Source: Aureivirga marina | GTDB taxonomy: Bacteria > Bacteroidota > Bacteroidia > Flavobacteriales > Flavobacteriaceae | Assembly (NCBI RefSeq): GCF_015767265.1 | Contig: NZ_JADPIB010000001.1 | Span: 310,001-374,000 of the forward strand | Direction of reading: 5' to 3' | DNA length: 64,000 nucleotides | Shown: one piece after another, positions 18,886-28,080 of the stretch | Layout of the letters: each line of letters opens with the position of its first letter | Position numbering within the stretch: position 1 is the stretch's first letter | The notes under the pieces: model-generated | Seen by the model: the letters and a program-made list of their open reading frames with translations, nothing else | Databases searched by the model: none | What the model was told of the DNA's origin: nothing | Made by a program: the position numbers and the translations under genes

Positions 18886-19878
18886 ATGACAGAAGGGAAT
18901 TTTGTAGACTATGTAAAAATCCATGCTAAATCTGGAAAAGGTGGAAAAGGTTCTATGCACCTACACCGTGAGAAATTTGTTGAAAAAGGTGGTCCAGACG
19001 GAGGTGATGGAGGTCGTGGAGGACATGTTATTGTTCGAGCAAGTAAACACATGTGGACTCTATATCATTTAAAATTTAAAAAACACTTTAAAGCAGAACA
19101 TGGTGGTGATGGTGGTTCTAGTAGAAGTACTGGAAAAGATGGAAAAGATGCTATCATTGAAGTACCTTTAGGAACTATTATTCGTGATGGTGAAACAAAT
19201 CAAATTCTACAAGAATTAACAGAAGATCATCAAGAATTTGTTATTTGTGAAGGTGGAAAAGGTGGTCGAGGAAATTGGCATTTCAAATCTTCCACAAACC
19301 AAACTCCACGTTATTCACAACCTGGAATTCCAGCAGAAGAAGGTTGGTTTTTATTAGAATTAAAAGTTTTAGCTGATGTTGGATTAGTTGGATTTCCAAA
19401 TGCAGGAAAGTCTACCCTACTTTCAGTTATTACGTCTGCAAAACCAAAAATTGCAGATTATGAATTCACTACTTTAAAGCCAAATCTTGGAATTGTTCAA
19501 TATAGAAATTTCCAATCTTTCGTTATGGCAGATATTCCAGGAATTATCGAAGGAGCTGCTGAAGGAAAAGGTTTAGGTCATCGCTTCCTACGTCATATTG
19601 AGCGAAACTCTACTCTATTATTCATGATTCCAGCAGATTCGGATGATGTGAGAAATGAGTATAAAATTCTTTTAAATGAATTGAAAAAACACAATCCTGA
19701 ATTGTTGGATAAACAACGTTTATTGGCAATCACAAAATCGGATATGTTAGACGACGAATTAAAAGAAGAATTATCACAAGAATTACCTGATGATTTAGAA
19801 CATGTGTTCATTTCTTCTGTAACACAAACAGGAATTACAGAATTGAAAGATAAACTTTGGGCAATGCTTAATGAATAA
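18886..19878 (+). CDS. obgE: GTPase Obg (CgtA)
   Basis: Essential GTPase that binds the 50S subunit and late assembly intermediates and responds to ppGpp. The 330 residues comprise the glycine-rich Obg fold (about 1-160, with [16 protein letters not shown] and [12 protein letters not shown]) and the G domain (G1 [11 protein letters not shown] at about 168, G2 TTLKPNLG, G3 DIPG, G4 TKSD). The variable C-terminal domain of some Obg proteins is absent, as usual in this group. It lies 39 bp after hpt-adk and ends at the terminator at 19899. Confidence 0.97.
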   Translation: MTEGNFVDYVKIHAKSGKGGKGSMHLHREKFVEKGGPDGGDGGRGGHVIVRASKHMWTLYHLKFKKHFKAEHGGDGGSSRSTGKDGKDAIIEVPLGTIIRDGETNQILQELTEDHQEFVICEGGKGGRGNWHFKSSTNQTPRYSQPGIPAEEGWFLLELKVLADVGLVGFPNAGKSTLLSVITSAKPKIADYEFTTLKPNLGIVQYRNFQSFVMADIPGIIEGAAEGKGLGHRFLRHIERNSTLLFMIPADSDDVRNEYKILLNELKKHNPELLDKQRLLAITKSDMLDDELKEELSQELPDDLEHVFISSVTQTGITELKDKLWAMLNE

Positions 19879-19898
19879 AACTATTTAAAGTTCTATAT

Positions 19899-19940
19899 AA
19901 ACAAGAGGTTATTTAATTATAAATAACCTCTTTTATTTTA
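19899..19940 (+). terminator. Intrinsic terminator after obgE (left copy of a 42-bp module)
   Basis: AAGAGGTTATTTA (19903-19915) and its exact complement (19920-19932) form a 13-bp stem with a 4-nt loop, then a T-rich tail. The whole 42-bp block recurs at 23528-23569 with differences only in the loop. Confidence 0.9.
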
Positions 19941-20137
19941 TTTATCTTATATTCAAATTTTTATCTTTTGATTCAAAATAATTTTTCTAAATGATCAATA
20001 ATTATTATAAACAATGTTAAAACTTATTTTTAAATGAAATCATTTATTCAAATTTATTTTGATTATTAATATAAAAAATAGATAATTCAATAAAAGAATT
20101 AATAATAATTTTAGAAAATAATTAAATTTAAATACTG

Positions 20138-20569
20138 ATGAAACAAATTAAACTCCTTGGAAAATTATTCCTATTATTAATCATAGTTTCTTGTTCAAAA
20201 GACGATGATAATACTAATTCGACATTACCTGAAAACATTTTTGGAAAATGGGATTTATATCAAAGTATTTATAAAGGAGAAACATCAAATTATCAACATA
20301 CAGAAAATTGCGAAAAAGATGGTTATCTATTTACTTCTGAAGGAAATTTTAAAGTAATAAAATATGATTCTAATTGTGAAATTATACCGAATGCACAAGG
20401 TAAATATGAGAAATACAATGAAAATACTCTTAAAATAATAGGCACTGAAGGTTTTGATGACGTTTTCTGGGGATATGAAATTAATCAAGATAATTCCGAA
20501 TTACGTATTATTGTTCCCCCAATAAATTCATCAGATGAGTTTACATTAATCTTTAAAAAAAATAATTAA
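20138..20569 (+). CDS. Lipocalin-like lipoprotein, hypothetical
   Basis: The 143-residue product has a type II signal peptide with lipobox IVSCSKDDD (Cys19). The Asp residues after the Cys resemble a flavobacterial surface-export signal. The mature part looks like a small beta-barrel of the lipocalin-like type: NIFGKWDLYQSIYKG, then DGYLFTSEGNFKV, NTLKII and a final FTLIFKKN. It has four visible Cys including the lipid-modified one. Function is unknown. A decayed relative lies 0.9 kb downstream, and an unrelated lipoprotein with almost the same signal peptide follows at 21799. Confidence 0.75.
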   Translation: MKQIKLLGKLFLLLIIVSCSKDDDNTNSTLPENIFGKWDLYQSIYKGETSNYQHTENCEKDGYLFTSEGNFKVIKYDSNCEIIPNAQGKYEKYNENTLKIIGTEGFDDVFWGYEINQDNSELRIIVPPINSSDEFTLIFKKNN

Positions 20570-21478
20570 ACTACAAAGAATTAATTTAGTTTATAAAATC
20601 ATTAAAATATCAAAATTTTACCATTTATAGTCTGATAATTTGATTATTAACTAAATTAAATTTGAATAAAAATGATATGTTTATTTTAAATCATTATAAA
20701 TATATCATTTTATATTATCTAATTTCTAAATATATTAAATTGTTGGCTTTTGTAAATTATAATTTTTTATGATACTTATTATAGTAAATAATAACCAATT
20801 ATTAAGAATAAAACATTAAAATAAAAAATATTTTACAAAAAAGTATTAATTTTTAATATTTTTTTATAAATTAGCCTCCTAGAGAAGAACAAAATATTTT
20901 AAATTGTTCTTTTTTAAAAATTACTATGAAAAAATTAAATGCTATGAAAAAATTATATATCCATAATCTTATTTAATAAAATTATATTAAATTTTTAATT
21001 GTCCTAATATTTTTAAGGTTTGATTATTTTATTAAAAAATTGCTAACAATAATCTTTTCAATTTACATTGTATTTATAAACACTTTTTAATTTAATTGAT
21101 TTCTTAATAATTAAGAAACCTCTTAATTTGAATAATCCTATCATTATTCAAAAAGATAAATTAATAATACAATTTTAAAGGTTCTTGAATTAAATTATTT
21201 ATTATTGAATAATTTGATAAAGTATTAAAACTTTAAATGTTTAATCTAACTTATTTTTATATTCTTAAAAATAAAGATCCTATTAATTATAATTCTTTTA
21301 AAATTAGAGATAATTAAAATTCTTATAAAATATATTTTTAGTTAGATATTTATCTACAAAATAAGTATAAATCAAAATATAGTTATAATATTTCTATTAT
21401 TTATTTACAATTTCACACAGAATTGTCTTTAATTAAAGAGAAATATAAAGTAATTATAATTAATGATTTAAAATAAAA
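20570..21478. other. Very AT-rich gene-free stretch within the lipoprotein island
   Basis: About 900 bp dominated by A/T runs with no ORF of credible length. It holds a hairpin with a T-tail (20885-20915) and, 9 bp later, a 16-codon ATG-led fragment beginning MKKLNAMKKLYIHNLI that looks like the start of a signal peptide. It may be decayed coding sequence; no coding signal can be shown across it. Confidence 0.45.
20885..20915 (+). terminator. Hairpin with T-tail inside the AT-rich stretch
   Basis: AAGAACAA (20885-20892) pairs with TTGTTCTT (20904-20911) and is followed by T residues. It lies about 315 bp after the nearest gene, so it either ends an unrecognised short transcript or is a remnant. 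Confidence 0.4.
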
Positions 21479-21796
21479 ATGAAACAAATTAAATTGCTAG
21501 AAAAACTCCTTTTATTATTAATTGTATGTTCTTATTCAAGAAGTGATAAGAGTGAAATTTCTTCTTCATTAAAATCTAACATTTTTGGAAAATATAAGTA
21601 TTTAATAAGCTAATAATTTAATTATTAACCTATCAAAATTGCAAAATCATCTCTAATATCCATAGAGAATTTAAATAATGAAAACATTCTTCGAATTATA
21701 AATGAAGAGAATACTGAATTATATTTTATTGTTTCTTCAAAAGAATCGATGAATAAAAATACTTTAAGTTTTAAAAGAATAATTAAATATAAATAA
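21479..21796 (+). pseudogene. Decayed copy of the lipocalin-like lipoprotein gene
   Basis: An ATG at 21479 opens a frame whose product begins MKQIKLLEKLLLLLIVCSYS. It is collinear with the intact gene at 20138 (MKQIKLLGKLFLLLIIVSCS) and continues to SNIFGKYKYLIS before a TAA at 21611-21613. The lipobox Cys position is Tyr. Further on, a frame ending TAA at 21796 encodes NILRIINEENTELYFIV and NTLSFKRI, matching the end of the intact protein (NTLKII, ELRIIV, FTLIFKK). The middle of the gene is missing or scrambled. I read this as a gene duplicate that lost its lipidation site, suffered an early stop and was internally deleted. Confidence 0.65.
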
Positions 21797-21798
21797 AA

Positions 21799-23502
21799 AT
21801 GAAGAAAATGAAATTATTAGGAAAGTTATTCCTATTATTATTAGTCGTAAGTTCTTGTACACAAGACGATTTAACAGAAACTCAAAATTTACAAACTTCT
21901 AAACATTTAAAACGTGAAACAACTCTATTTCCAACCATAGAAAATGGTATTTTAAAATTTAATAGTAACAAACACGTTGGAGATTTTGTTAATCATTTAA
22001 AAGGATTTGATGATGCAGAAAAAATATCTAAAGCTCTAAATCATTTTTATCACGATGGTTTTGTTCCATTAAATCCATATTTTGATTTTGCAAATGAATC
22101 TCTTTTTAAAGAATGGGCTAAAGAAAAAAGAAAACGTACTCATAGTGGACCTTTGAGTGATGATGATGGTATAATTTCAGATCATATTTTTGCATCAATT
22201 CTAACTGTAAAACGAGAATTAATTGTAAATAACACATTGTATAGATATACACCAATAGGAGTTTTATTTTGTGATGTTAAAAATCAAAAAGATTTGGATA
22301 CATATATCTCAAATAACAATTTAGATACATCAGAGGAATTAAAACCAGGTATTGTAAGAGGAGAATTTCAAATAGATAATAATATAACTGCTTATGCTCC
22401 TAGTATCTTATATAATTTAGATCAGCCATGTTTTGAACTAAATACAACTGAAGCTCCTATTACAGCTGATAATGATTTTGGATATAATGAAGAGGATGCT
22501 TATATACAAACCGTTCCTTGTGTAGGTGGTGGAAGCGGAAATGGTAATAATTCAAATGTGTCATCTTGGGAATTAGAAAATGAACATACTTTCACTTTAC
22601 TTGATGAAATGCAAGCTTTAAGAGATGCAGATCCATGTGGATCATGGGAACAACTTACTAATGGAGTTAGAAGACTATGTGTTACATATCATAACGATAA
22701 GCGTAGAACAAGAATATTATTTTGGCATGAAGATTATTATGTTTATAAATCTGTTGGATTAGAGTCTAAACATCAACAAAGTATTGGAGTTACAGTTTTT
22801 GGAACAAGATTTGAAACTTGGCATAGAAAAAGAGCTGATGAAATTGCATTAGCTATTGATCAAGTTTGCTTTGCAGCTGAAGCACCAAATCAAATTCCAA
22901 ATTATGAAGGTTTAATTAATGGTCAAAGAACATATTATTATGGAAATAAAAGATATAATGAAAATTTAATAGGTAATATTCCTTACCTTGGAGAAAATGT
23001 TCCAAATCCATATATTCCACAAACTCCTTTTACAGATGATATAATTGTTCATGAAATTATGAATATACCTTTAGTTGGAGAAATTGGAAACTTCAAATTA
23101 GAAGCAGAAAAATTAAATGAAATGTTTTGGTCTAATGTTTGGGATAATGCTGAGTCTTTAATGAAAAAATTAGATGGAGAAAAGCCTGTAACCTATATTG
23201 TTCAAACTCCTCAAAAAGTTTATATTAATCACATAAATGTTACAGCACGTGGTTTAAATAGAAGATTTATAAGAAATACTTTAGCTGCTGATTGGGGTAT
23301 TCAATTAAAACTTACTTTAAATTTCAATAATGATGGAACTATCAATACAAACTTTGATGATTGGCAAAAACCTGGTACATATTTAAGTGCTTTAGATTTA
23401 CCTCAATTATATGAGTTTTCAGAGTTTAATGTAAATTTCATGGGATTAACCAGATTAGGAAATACATGGAAAGGAGCAAAAATGGTTTTCACTGAAGATT
23501 AA
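21799..23502 (+). CDS. Large hypothetical lipoprotein
   Basis: Not recognised as a named family. The 567 residues carry a type II signal peptide with lipobox VSSCTQDD (Cys20), nearly the same leader as the small lipoprotein at 20138. The mature chain has no obvious repeats. A Gly/Ser/Asn linker (GGGSGNGNNSN) near residue 250 separates an N-terminal part from a C-terminal part rich in aromatic residues and His (TYHNDKRRTRILFWHEDYY, RFETWHRKRADEIA). An outer-membrane location is likely. The start is 2 bp after the stop of the decayed gene. It ends at the right copy of the 42-bp terminator. Confidence 0.75.
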   Translation: MKKMKLLGKLFLLLLVVSSCTQDDLTETQNLQTSKHLKRETTLFPTIENGILKFNSNKHVGDFVNHLKGFDDAEKISKALNHFYHDGFVPLNPYFDFANESLFKEWAKEKRKRTHSGPLSDDDGIISDHIFASILTVKRELIVNNTLYRYTPIGVLFCDVKNQKDLDTYISNNNLDTSEELKPGIVRGEFQIDNNITAYAPSILYNLDQPCFELNTTEAPITADNDFGYNEEDAYIQTVPCVGGGSGNGNNSNVSSWELENEHTFTLLDEMQALRDADPCGSWEQLTNGVRRLCVTYHNDKRRTRILFWHEDYYVYKSVGLESKHQQSIGVTVFGTRFETWHRKRADEIALAIDQVCFAAEAPNQIPNYEGLINGQRTYYYGNKRYNENLIGNIPYLGENVPNPYIPQTPFTDDIIVHEIMNIPLVGEIGNFKLEAEKLNEMFWSNVWDNAESLMKKLDGEKPVTYIVQTPQKVYINHINVTARGLNRRFIRNTLAADWGIQLKLTLNFNNDGTINTNFDDWQKPGTYLSALDLPQLYEFSEFNVNFMGLTRLGNTWKGAKMVFTED

Positions 23503-23527
23503 TTTTTAAAATATTTTTCATAACATA

Positions 23528-23569
23528 AAACAAGAGGTTATTTACAATTAAATAACCTCTTTTATTTTA
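23528..23569 (+). terminator. Intrinsic terminator (right copy of the 42-bp module)
   Basis: Same 13-bp stem as the terminator after obgE (AAGAGGTTATTTA at 23532-23544 with its complement at 23549-23561), same flanking AAAC and T-rich tail, different 4-base loop. It ends the lipoprotein island. Confidence 0.9.
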
Positions 23570-23895
23570 CTATAGATTAGGTATTTACATTTTTAATCTC
23601 TAATTTTAATAGAGAGTCTATTTAATTTTAAATCAAAAATTAAATACTTGAAAAGATTATAAAAAGAAAGAAAAAGCAGCAAATTCTCAAGAGTTTTTGC
23701 AGAAAGAAGATTGAGTTGAAATTAGTTACATATTGAAATAAAATATTCTATTTTTGTCTAACAAAAGAGAAATAGTTAATATTAAAGTCTAACTTTCAAA
23801 GAAATGGATTTTCATTCTGTGAACAAAATCTTATTAATTCTTTTAATGTGAAGAAAAAATATGGTTAAAAGAACATCTAATTTTTGAAATTATTT
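23570..23895. other. Gene-free stretch upstream of guaA
   Basis: AT-rich spacer. It contains TATTTTTG near 23751-23758, an exact -7 box without a well-spaced TTG, and a 15-codon ATG ORF starting at 23804 ([15 protein letters not shown]). Neither is strong enough to call a gene or RNA. The stretch is long for a leader, and the guaA promoter seems to lie at its very end. Confidence 0.4.
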
Positions 23896-23903
23896 TACTT
23901 TTG
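23896..23903 (+). promoter_or_regulatory. -7 promoter box abutting the guaA start codon
   Basis: TACTTTTG is an exact TAnnTTTG box whose last G is only 3 bases before the ATG at 23907. Transcription would begin at or next to the start codon. No TTG is seen 17-23 bases upstream. The box includes the TTG at 23901, which argues against that codon as the translation start. Confidence 0.45.
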
Positions 23904-23906
23904 CGA

Positions 23907-25439
23907 ATGCAACACAAAGTACTAATATTAGATTTCGGATCGCAATACACGCAATTAATTGCACGTAGAGTTAGAGAACTCAACATATTTTGCGAAATTA
24001 AACCATACAATTTTGTATTGGAAGATACCTCAGAGTATAAAGCGGTTATTCTGTCAGGAAGTCCATATTCTGTAAGAGGAGAGGACGTTCTTCACCCTGA
24101 ATTAAAAAACATTAAAGGAAAATTACCATTACTAGCAGTGTGTTATGGATCACAATATCTTGCACATTTTTATGGAGGAAAAGTAGCTCCTTCTAAAACT
24201 AGAGAATATGGTAGGGCACATTTATCATTCATTGATAAAGAAGAAACTCTTTTTGAAAACATTAATGATGGTAGCCAAGTTTGGATGAGTCATAGTGATA
24301 CAATCACAGAGTTACCAGATCATTATAAAATGATTGCTTCTACAAAAGATGTAGAAAATGCGGCTTATAAAATTGAAGGAGAAGACACATTTGCTATTCA
24401 ATTCCACCCAGAAGTTTATCATTCTACAGATGGAAAAAAATTATTGGAAAACTTTTTAGTAAATATTGCTGGGGTTTCTCAAGATTGGACACCAAATTCT
24501 TTTATTGAAGAAACTGTTTCTGAATTAAAAGAAAAATTAGGAAATGATAAAGTTATTCTAGGTTTATCTGGAGGAGTAGATTCTACTGTAGCTGCTGTTT
24601 TATTAAACAAAGCAATCGGAGATAATTTACAAGGTATTTTTGTAAATAACGGTCTTTTAAGAAAAGGAGAATTTGAAAGCGTTTTAAAGCAATATGAAGG
24701 AATGGGATTAAATGTAAAAGGAGTTGATGCTTCTGATAAATTTATTTCTGCTTTAAAAGGTGTAACAGAACCAGAGCAAAAAAGAAAAATTATTGGACGT
24801 GTTTTCATTGAAGTATTTGATGAAGAATCACACCAAATTGATGATGCAAAATGGTTAGGTCAAGGAACAATTTATCCAGATGTAATCGAATCTGTATCTG
24901 CAACAGGAGGACCTTCTGCAACAATTAAATCACATCATAATGTTGGTGGTTTACCAGATTTCATGAAATTAAAAGTTGTAGAACCTTTAAGAATGTTATT
25001 TAAAGATGAAGTTCGTAGAGTTGGAAAATCTTTAGGTATTCATGAAGAACTTCTTGGAAGACACCCATTTCCAGGGCCTGGACTTGGAATTAGAATCCTT
25101 GGAGAAGTAACAGAAGAAAAAGTAAAAATATTACAAGAAGTAGATTCTATTTTTATAAATGGATTAAAGGAATGGAATTTGTATAACAACGTTTGGCAAG
25201 CTGGAGCAATGCTTCTTCCTGTAGAATCTGTAGGAGTTATGGGAGATGAACGTACTTATGAAAAAGTCGTAGCTTTGCGTGCAGTAGAATCAACAGATGG
25301 TATGACAGCCGACTGGGTAGATTTGCCTTATGAATTTTTAAGAAAAACATCAAACGAAATTATTAACAAAGTTAAAGGTGTTAATAGAGTTGTGTATGAT
25401 ATAAGCTCAAAACCACCTGCAACAATTGAATGGGAATAA
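23907..25439 (+). CDS. guaA: GMP synthase (glutamine-hydrolysing)
   Basis: Converts XMP to GMP using glutamine amide and ATP, in the cytoplasm. The 510-residue product has a class I glutamine amidotransferase domain ([19 protein letters not shown] at the start, nucleophile Cys in LLAVCYGSQ, His-Glu in QFHPEVYH), a PP-loop ATP pyrophosphatase domain ([11 protein letters not shown]) and the C-terminal dimerisation domain ending [10 protein letters not shown] use the ATG at 23907 ([11 protein letters not shown]) rather than the in-frame TTG at 23901, because family members start at this Met and the TTG lies inside the apparent -7 box. The LysM gene follows after 13 bp. Confidence 0.97.
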   Translation: MQHKVLILDFGSQYTQLIARRVRELNIFCEIKPYNFVLEDTSEYKAVILSGSPYSVRGEDVLHPELKNIKGKLPLLAVCYGSQYLAHFYGGKVAPSKTREYGRAHLSFIDKEETLFENINDGSQVWMSHSDTITELPDHYKMIASTKDVENAAYKIEGEDTFAIQFHPEVYHSTDGKKLLENFLVNIAGVSQDWTPNSFIEETVSELKEKLGNDKVILGLSGGVDSTVAAVLLNKAIGDNLQGIFVNNGLLRKGEFESVLKQYEGMGLNVKGVDASDKFISALKGVTEPEQKRKIIGRVFIEVFDEESHQIDDAKWLGQGTIYPDVIESVSATGGPSATIKSHHNVGGLPDFMKLKVVEPLRMLFKDEVRRVGKSLGIHEELLGRHPFPGPGLGIRILGEVTEEKVKILQEVDSIFINGLKEWNLYNNVWQAGAMLLPVESVGVMGDERTYEKVVALRAVESTDGMTADWVDLPYEFLRKTSNEIINKVKGVNRVVYDISSKPPATIEWE

Positions 25440-25452
25440 AAAATTTTAGATT

Positions 25453-27423
25453 ATGAAAAAACTACAACTTCTTCTTATAGTGACGTTTTTAGTTATAATT
25501 TCTGCCAGTGCTCAAGCTCAGAAGAAATATATTTCTTATAAAGTAAAGCAAGGTGAAACAATAAAAAGTATTGCAAAGGATAATGAACTTAAAGAGAAAG
25601 ATCTTCTAAAGTTAAATCCTGATGTGGACAAAAAACCACAAGCAAATACAATGATTATTATTCCAAATCCACATTATGATAGAAATGCTTCATTTAAAGA
25701 TGAAGTTGTAGTTCAAAAAATAAGTCCTCAAGAAAAAATTGACAAAGAAAAAGAGGAGCTAAAAAAGAGAATTGAAGAACTACAACAAAAGCAAAAAGAG
25801 TTAGAAACAGGTAAATCTGATGAAAATCTTAGAGTTACTAAAGTTAAAAGAAAACCAATCACAAAGAAAATGATGGTTCATGTTGACTCTATTCATACAG
25901 TAAAACTTGGTGATAATCTTTATGCTTTATCAAAAAAATACAATGTTTCTTTAGATTCAATCATGATTAAAAATAAACTAGAATCAAATGAATTGGATTT
26001 AAATCAAGAACTTATCATTCCAATGATGGTTGAAAAAACTGTTGTTGTTCAACCAAAAGGTGGAGTAAAAAGCATTAAAAAAACTTATCATAAAGTTGTC
26101 AAGGGAGATACTTTTTACAGTTTAGGAAATAAATTTAATATTTCAAAAGAGGAATTAATTCGAATGAATCCACAATTAGTGGAAGGTTTAAAAGTAGAAC
26201 AAGAAATTGTTGTAAAAGAAGAAGTTGAAATGCTTCCTTTTATGCAAAAAAAACAATTCGAAGATGATATCGATACGTCAAGAGAAATCAATGCTTATTT
26301 AATGCTTCCTTTTAAAACTTCAAAGCTGAATGATTCAATTTTAATCAATGATTTTAATAAAAGATCTGTTTTAAATATTACAACTGATTTTTATTTAGGA
26401 GCAATCGAAGCTGTAGATTCTTTAAGACAACAAGGTGCGAATATTAGAATTAAAGTTTTAGATACAGAAAATTCTATCAAGGAAATAGATTCTTTAAATG
26501 AATCAAATGATTTATCTAGAGCAGACATAATCATTGGTCCTTTTTATTTGAAAAATGCTGGTTATACAGCCAATAAAAACAAAAATATTCCAATTGTAGC
26601 TCCAATGTTTTCTAAAAAATATTCTAACAAATTATTTGGAGAAAACTTGATTAAAGCTGCACCTAAAAAAGATGGTTTAGAAAATACAATTATCGAATAT
26701 TTACTAGAAACTTTTGATGATCAAAACATCATTTTAATTGGTGATTCTAGTGAGAAAAACATTTCTAAATTAAATCAAATTGAATCGAAATTTAAATCAA
26801 TTGATTCTTTGGCTTCTATTGTAAAATTATATCCTAAAGAAGAAAAATATATCAAACGTAAAGATTTATTTGACAGTTTAGATTCTAAAAGAGAAAATAT
26901 TATTGTAATTACAAGTCCTAATAAAGTAATTATCAATTCTATCAATAATTTGAGTACATTAGATTTAGAAGACGTGGATGCAAAATATGAAGAAGGTTAT
27001 GAACCTAAAGAAGATTCGAAAGGAAACATTATTGATACATATGATATTCAATTGTTTTCTTTATTAAAAGAAATGCATTATAACTTTATTGATTTAAATT
27101 TATTAGGAAAATTAAGCTTTACTTTCCCAAGTGCTGAATATGTAAATATGGAAGATGAAAAAGTTCAAAAATTCTATGATAATTATAGAGTAAAAAACTT
27201 TAGAACTCCAACAAAATATGCAATTTCAGGATTTGATATCACTTATGATATTTTGAGTAGATTATTAACAGATGGATCTATTTATGGTTCATTCGAGGAA
27301 GGTGTTTCAAGAAGAATTGGAACAAAATTCGAATACAAACAAAAACCTTCAAAAAGCTTTGAAAACTACGGAAATTTCATTTTACAATATGATCCAGATT
27401 TAAATGTTCATATTTTAAATTAA
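25453..27423 (+). CDS. LysM-repeat protein with periplasmic-binding-protein-like domain
   Basis: Predicted exported, peptidoglycan-binding protein of 656 residues. A signal peptide (1-22, ending AQAQ) is followed by three LysM motifs: about 25-70 (YKVKQGETIKSIAKDN), 151-193 (HTVKLGDNLYALSKKYNV) and 213-256 (HKVVKGDTFYSLGNKFNI). A coiled coil (about 95-120) lies between the first two. The remaining 380 residues resemble a type I periplasmic binding fold (REINAYLMLPFKTSKLND, DIIIGPFYLKN, NIILIGDSS). No catalytic site is visible, so a role in sensing or scaffolding at the wall is likelier than hydrolysis. It is in an operon with guaA. Confidence 0.82.
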   Translation: MKKLQLLLIVTFLVIISASAQAQKKYISYKVKQGETIKSIAKDNELKEKDLLKLNPDVDKKPQANTMIIIPNPHYDRNASFKDEVVVQKISPQEKIDKEKEELKKRIEELQQKQKELETGKSDENLRVTKVKRKPITKKMMVHVDSIHTVKLGDNLYALSKKYNVSLDSIMIKNKLESNELDLNQELIIPMMVEKTVVVQPKGGVKSIKKTYHKVVKGDTFYSLGNKFNISKEELIRMNPQLVEGLKVEQEIVVKEEVEMLPFMQKKQFEDDIDTSREINAYLMLPFKTSKLNDSILINDFNKRSVLNITTDFYLGAIEAVDSLRQQGANIRIKVLDTENSIKEIDSLNESNDLSRADIIIGPFYLKNAGYTANKNKNIPIVAPMFSKKYSNKLFGENLIKAAPKKDGLENTIIEYLLETFDDQNIILIGDSSEKNISKLNQIESKFKSIDSLASIVKLYPKEEKYIKRKDLFDSLDSKRENIIVITSPNKVIINSINNLSTLDLEDVDAKYEEGYEPKEDSKGNIIDTYDIQLFSLLKEMHYNFIDLNLLGKLSFTFPSAEYVNMEDEKVQKFYDNYRVKNFRTPTKYAISGFDITYDILSRLLTDGSIYGSFEEGVSRRIGTKFEYKQKPSKSFENYGNFILQYDPDLNVHILN

Positions 27424-27437
27424 AACATAAAATACTA

Positions 27438-27470
27438 AAAAAGAGTTGAATTAATTTTCAACTCTTTTTT
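27438..27470. terminator. Bidirectional terminator between convergent genes
   Basis: AAAAGAGTTGAA (27439-27450) and TTCAACTCTTTT (27457-27468) form a 12-bp stem with a 6-nt loop and A/T tracts on both sides. It is shared by the LysM gene (+) and the lipoprotein gene (-). Confidence 0.88.
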
Positions 27471-27947
27471 TTAATTCTTTATAATAATCGGAACTTCAAA
27501 TTCTATATTCGTTGGAATTCCTCTAGAAGTAGCTGGTTTTGCTTTCGGAAAAACTTCTACAGTTTCATATAAAACACTATCCAATCTCGGAAACTCTGCT
27601 TTAATTAATTCACTGGAAACTACTTTTGTCAAATGTGAATTTCCTACTGTATCAACTTTAATAATTAATTGAATTGTATCATTTAATTTTTTCTTTGATT
27701 TAAAATTTTCTTCATGTAAAGAAGTATAAATTTTATTGGAAATATTTTGAATAAAACATTCTTTTTGCACTTCTTTTGTTTCCAAACTATCACAAACTTC
27801 AAACAATGGAAATGCATCAATATTTTGAATAGTTATAATCGAATCAATTTGAACATTTTCTTCTTTTAATGGCTTAGGATTTTGGTTCCGTTTACAGGAC
27901 ATTAAAATGAAAATTAATACAATGTAATATGGCACTTTTACTATCAT
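27471..27947 (-). CDS. Lipoprotein with TonB C-terminal-like domain
   Basis: The 158 residues begin with a short type II signal peptide, lipobox ILMSCKR (Cys18). The C-terminal half (TIQLIIKVDTVGNSHLTKVV ... FPKAKPATSRGIPTNIEFEVPIII) has the strand pattern and closing (V/I)P(I/F) of TonB C-terminal domains. A lipid-anchored protein with only this domain cannot act as a normal energy transducer, because it lacks an inner-membrane helix, so the role is unknown. An exact TAATTTTG box (27969-27962 on the minus strand) lies 14 bp upstream of the ATG. Confidence 0.6.
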   Translation of the reverse strand: MIVKVPYYIVLIFILMSCKRNQNPKPLKEENVQIDSIITIQNIDAFPLFEVCDSLETKEVQKECFIQNISNKIYTSLHEENFKSKKKLNDTIQLIIKVDTVGNSHLTKVVSSELIKAEFPRLDSVLYETVEVFPKAKPATSRGIPTNIEFEVPIIIKN

Positions 27948-28080
27948 AATTGAAATTTCTTCAAAATTACATTTTATCTTTCATACTAAGGAAATAGCAC
28001 TCTATATAAATTTAACAAAAACAATTTAAGTATCTTAGAGCTTTATTTTTAAAAATTGTTTAAAATTCAAAAGAAAATTT

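Noticed and set aside
23901-23906. TTG at 23901 as the guaA start
   Set aside because: It is part of the TACTTTTG box and adds only two residues before the Met at which GuaA proteins of this group start.
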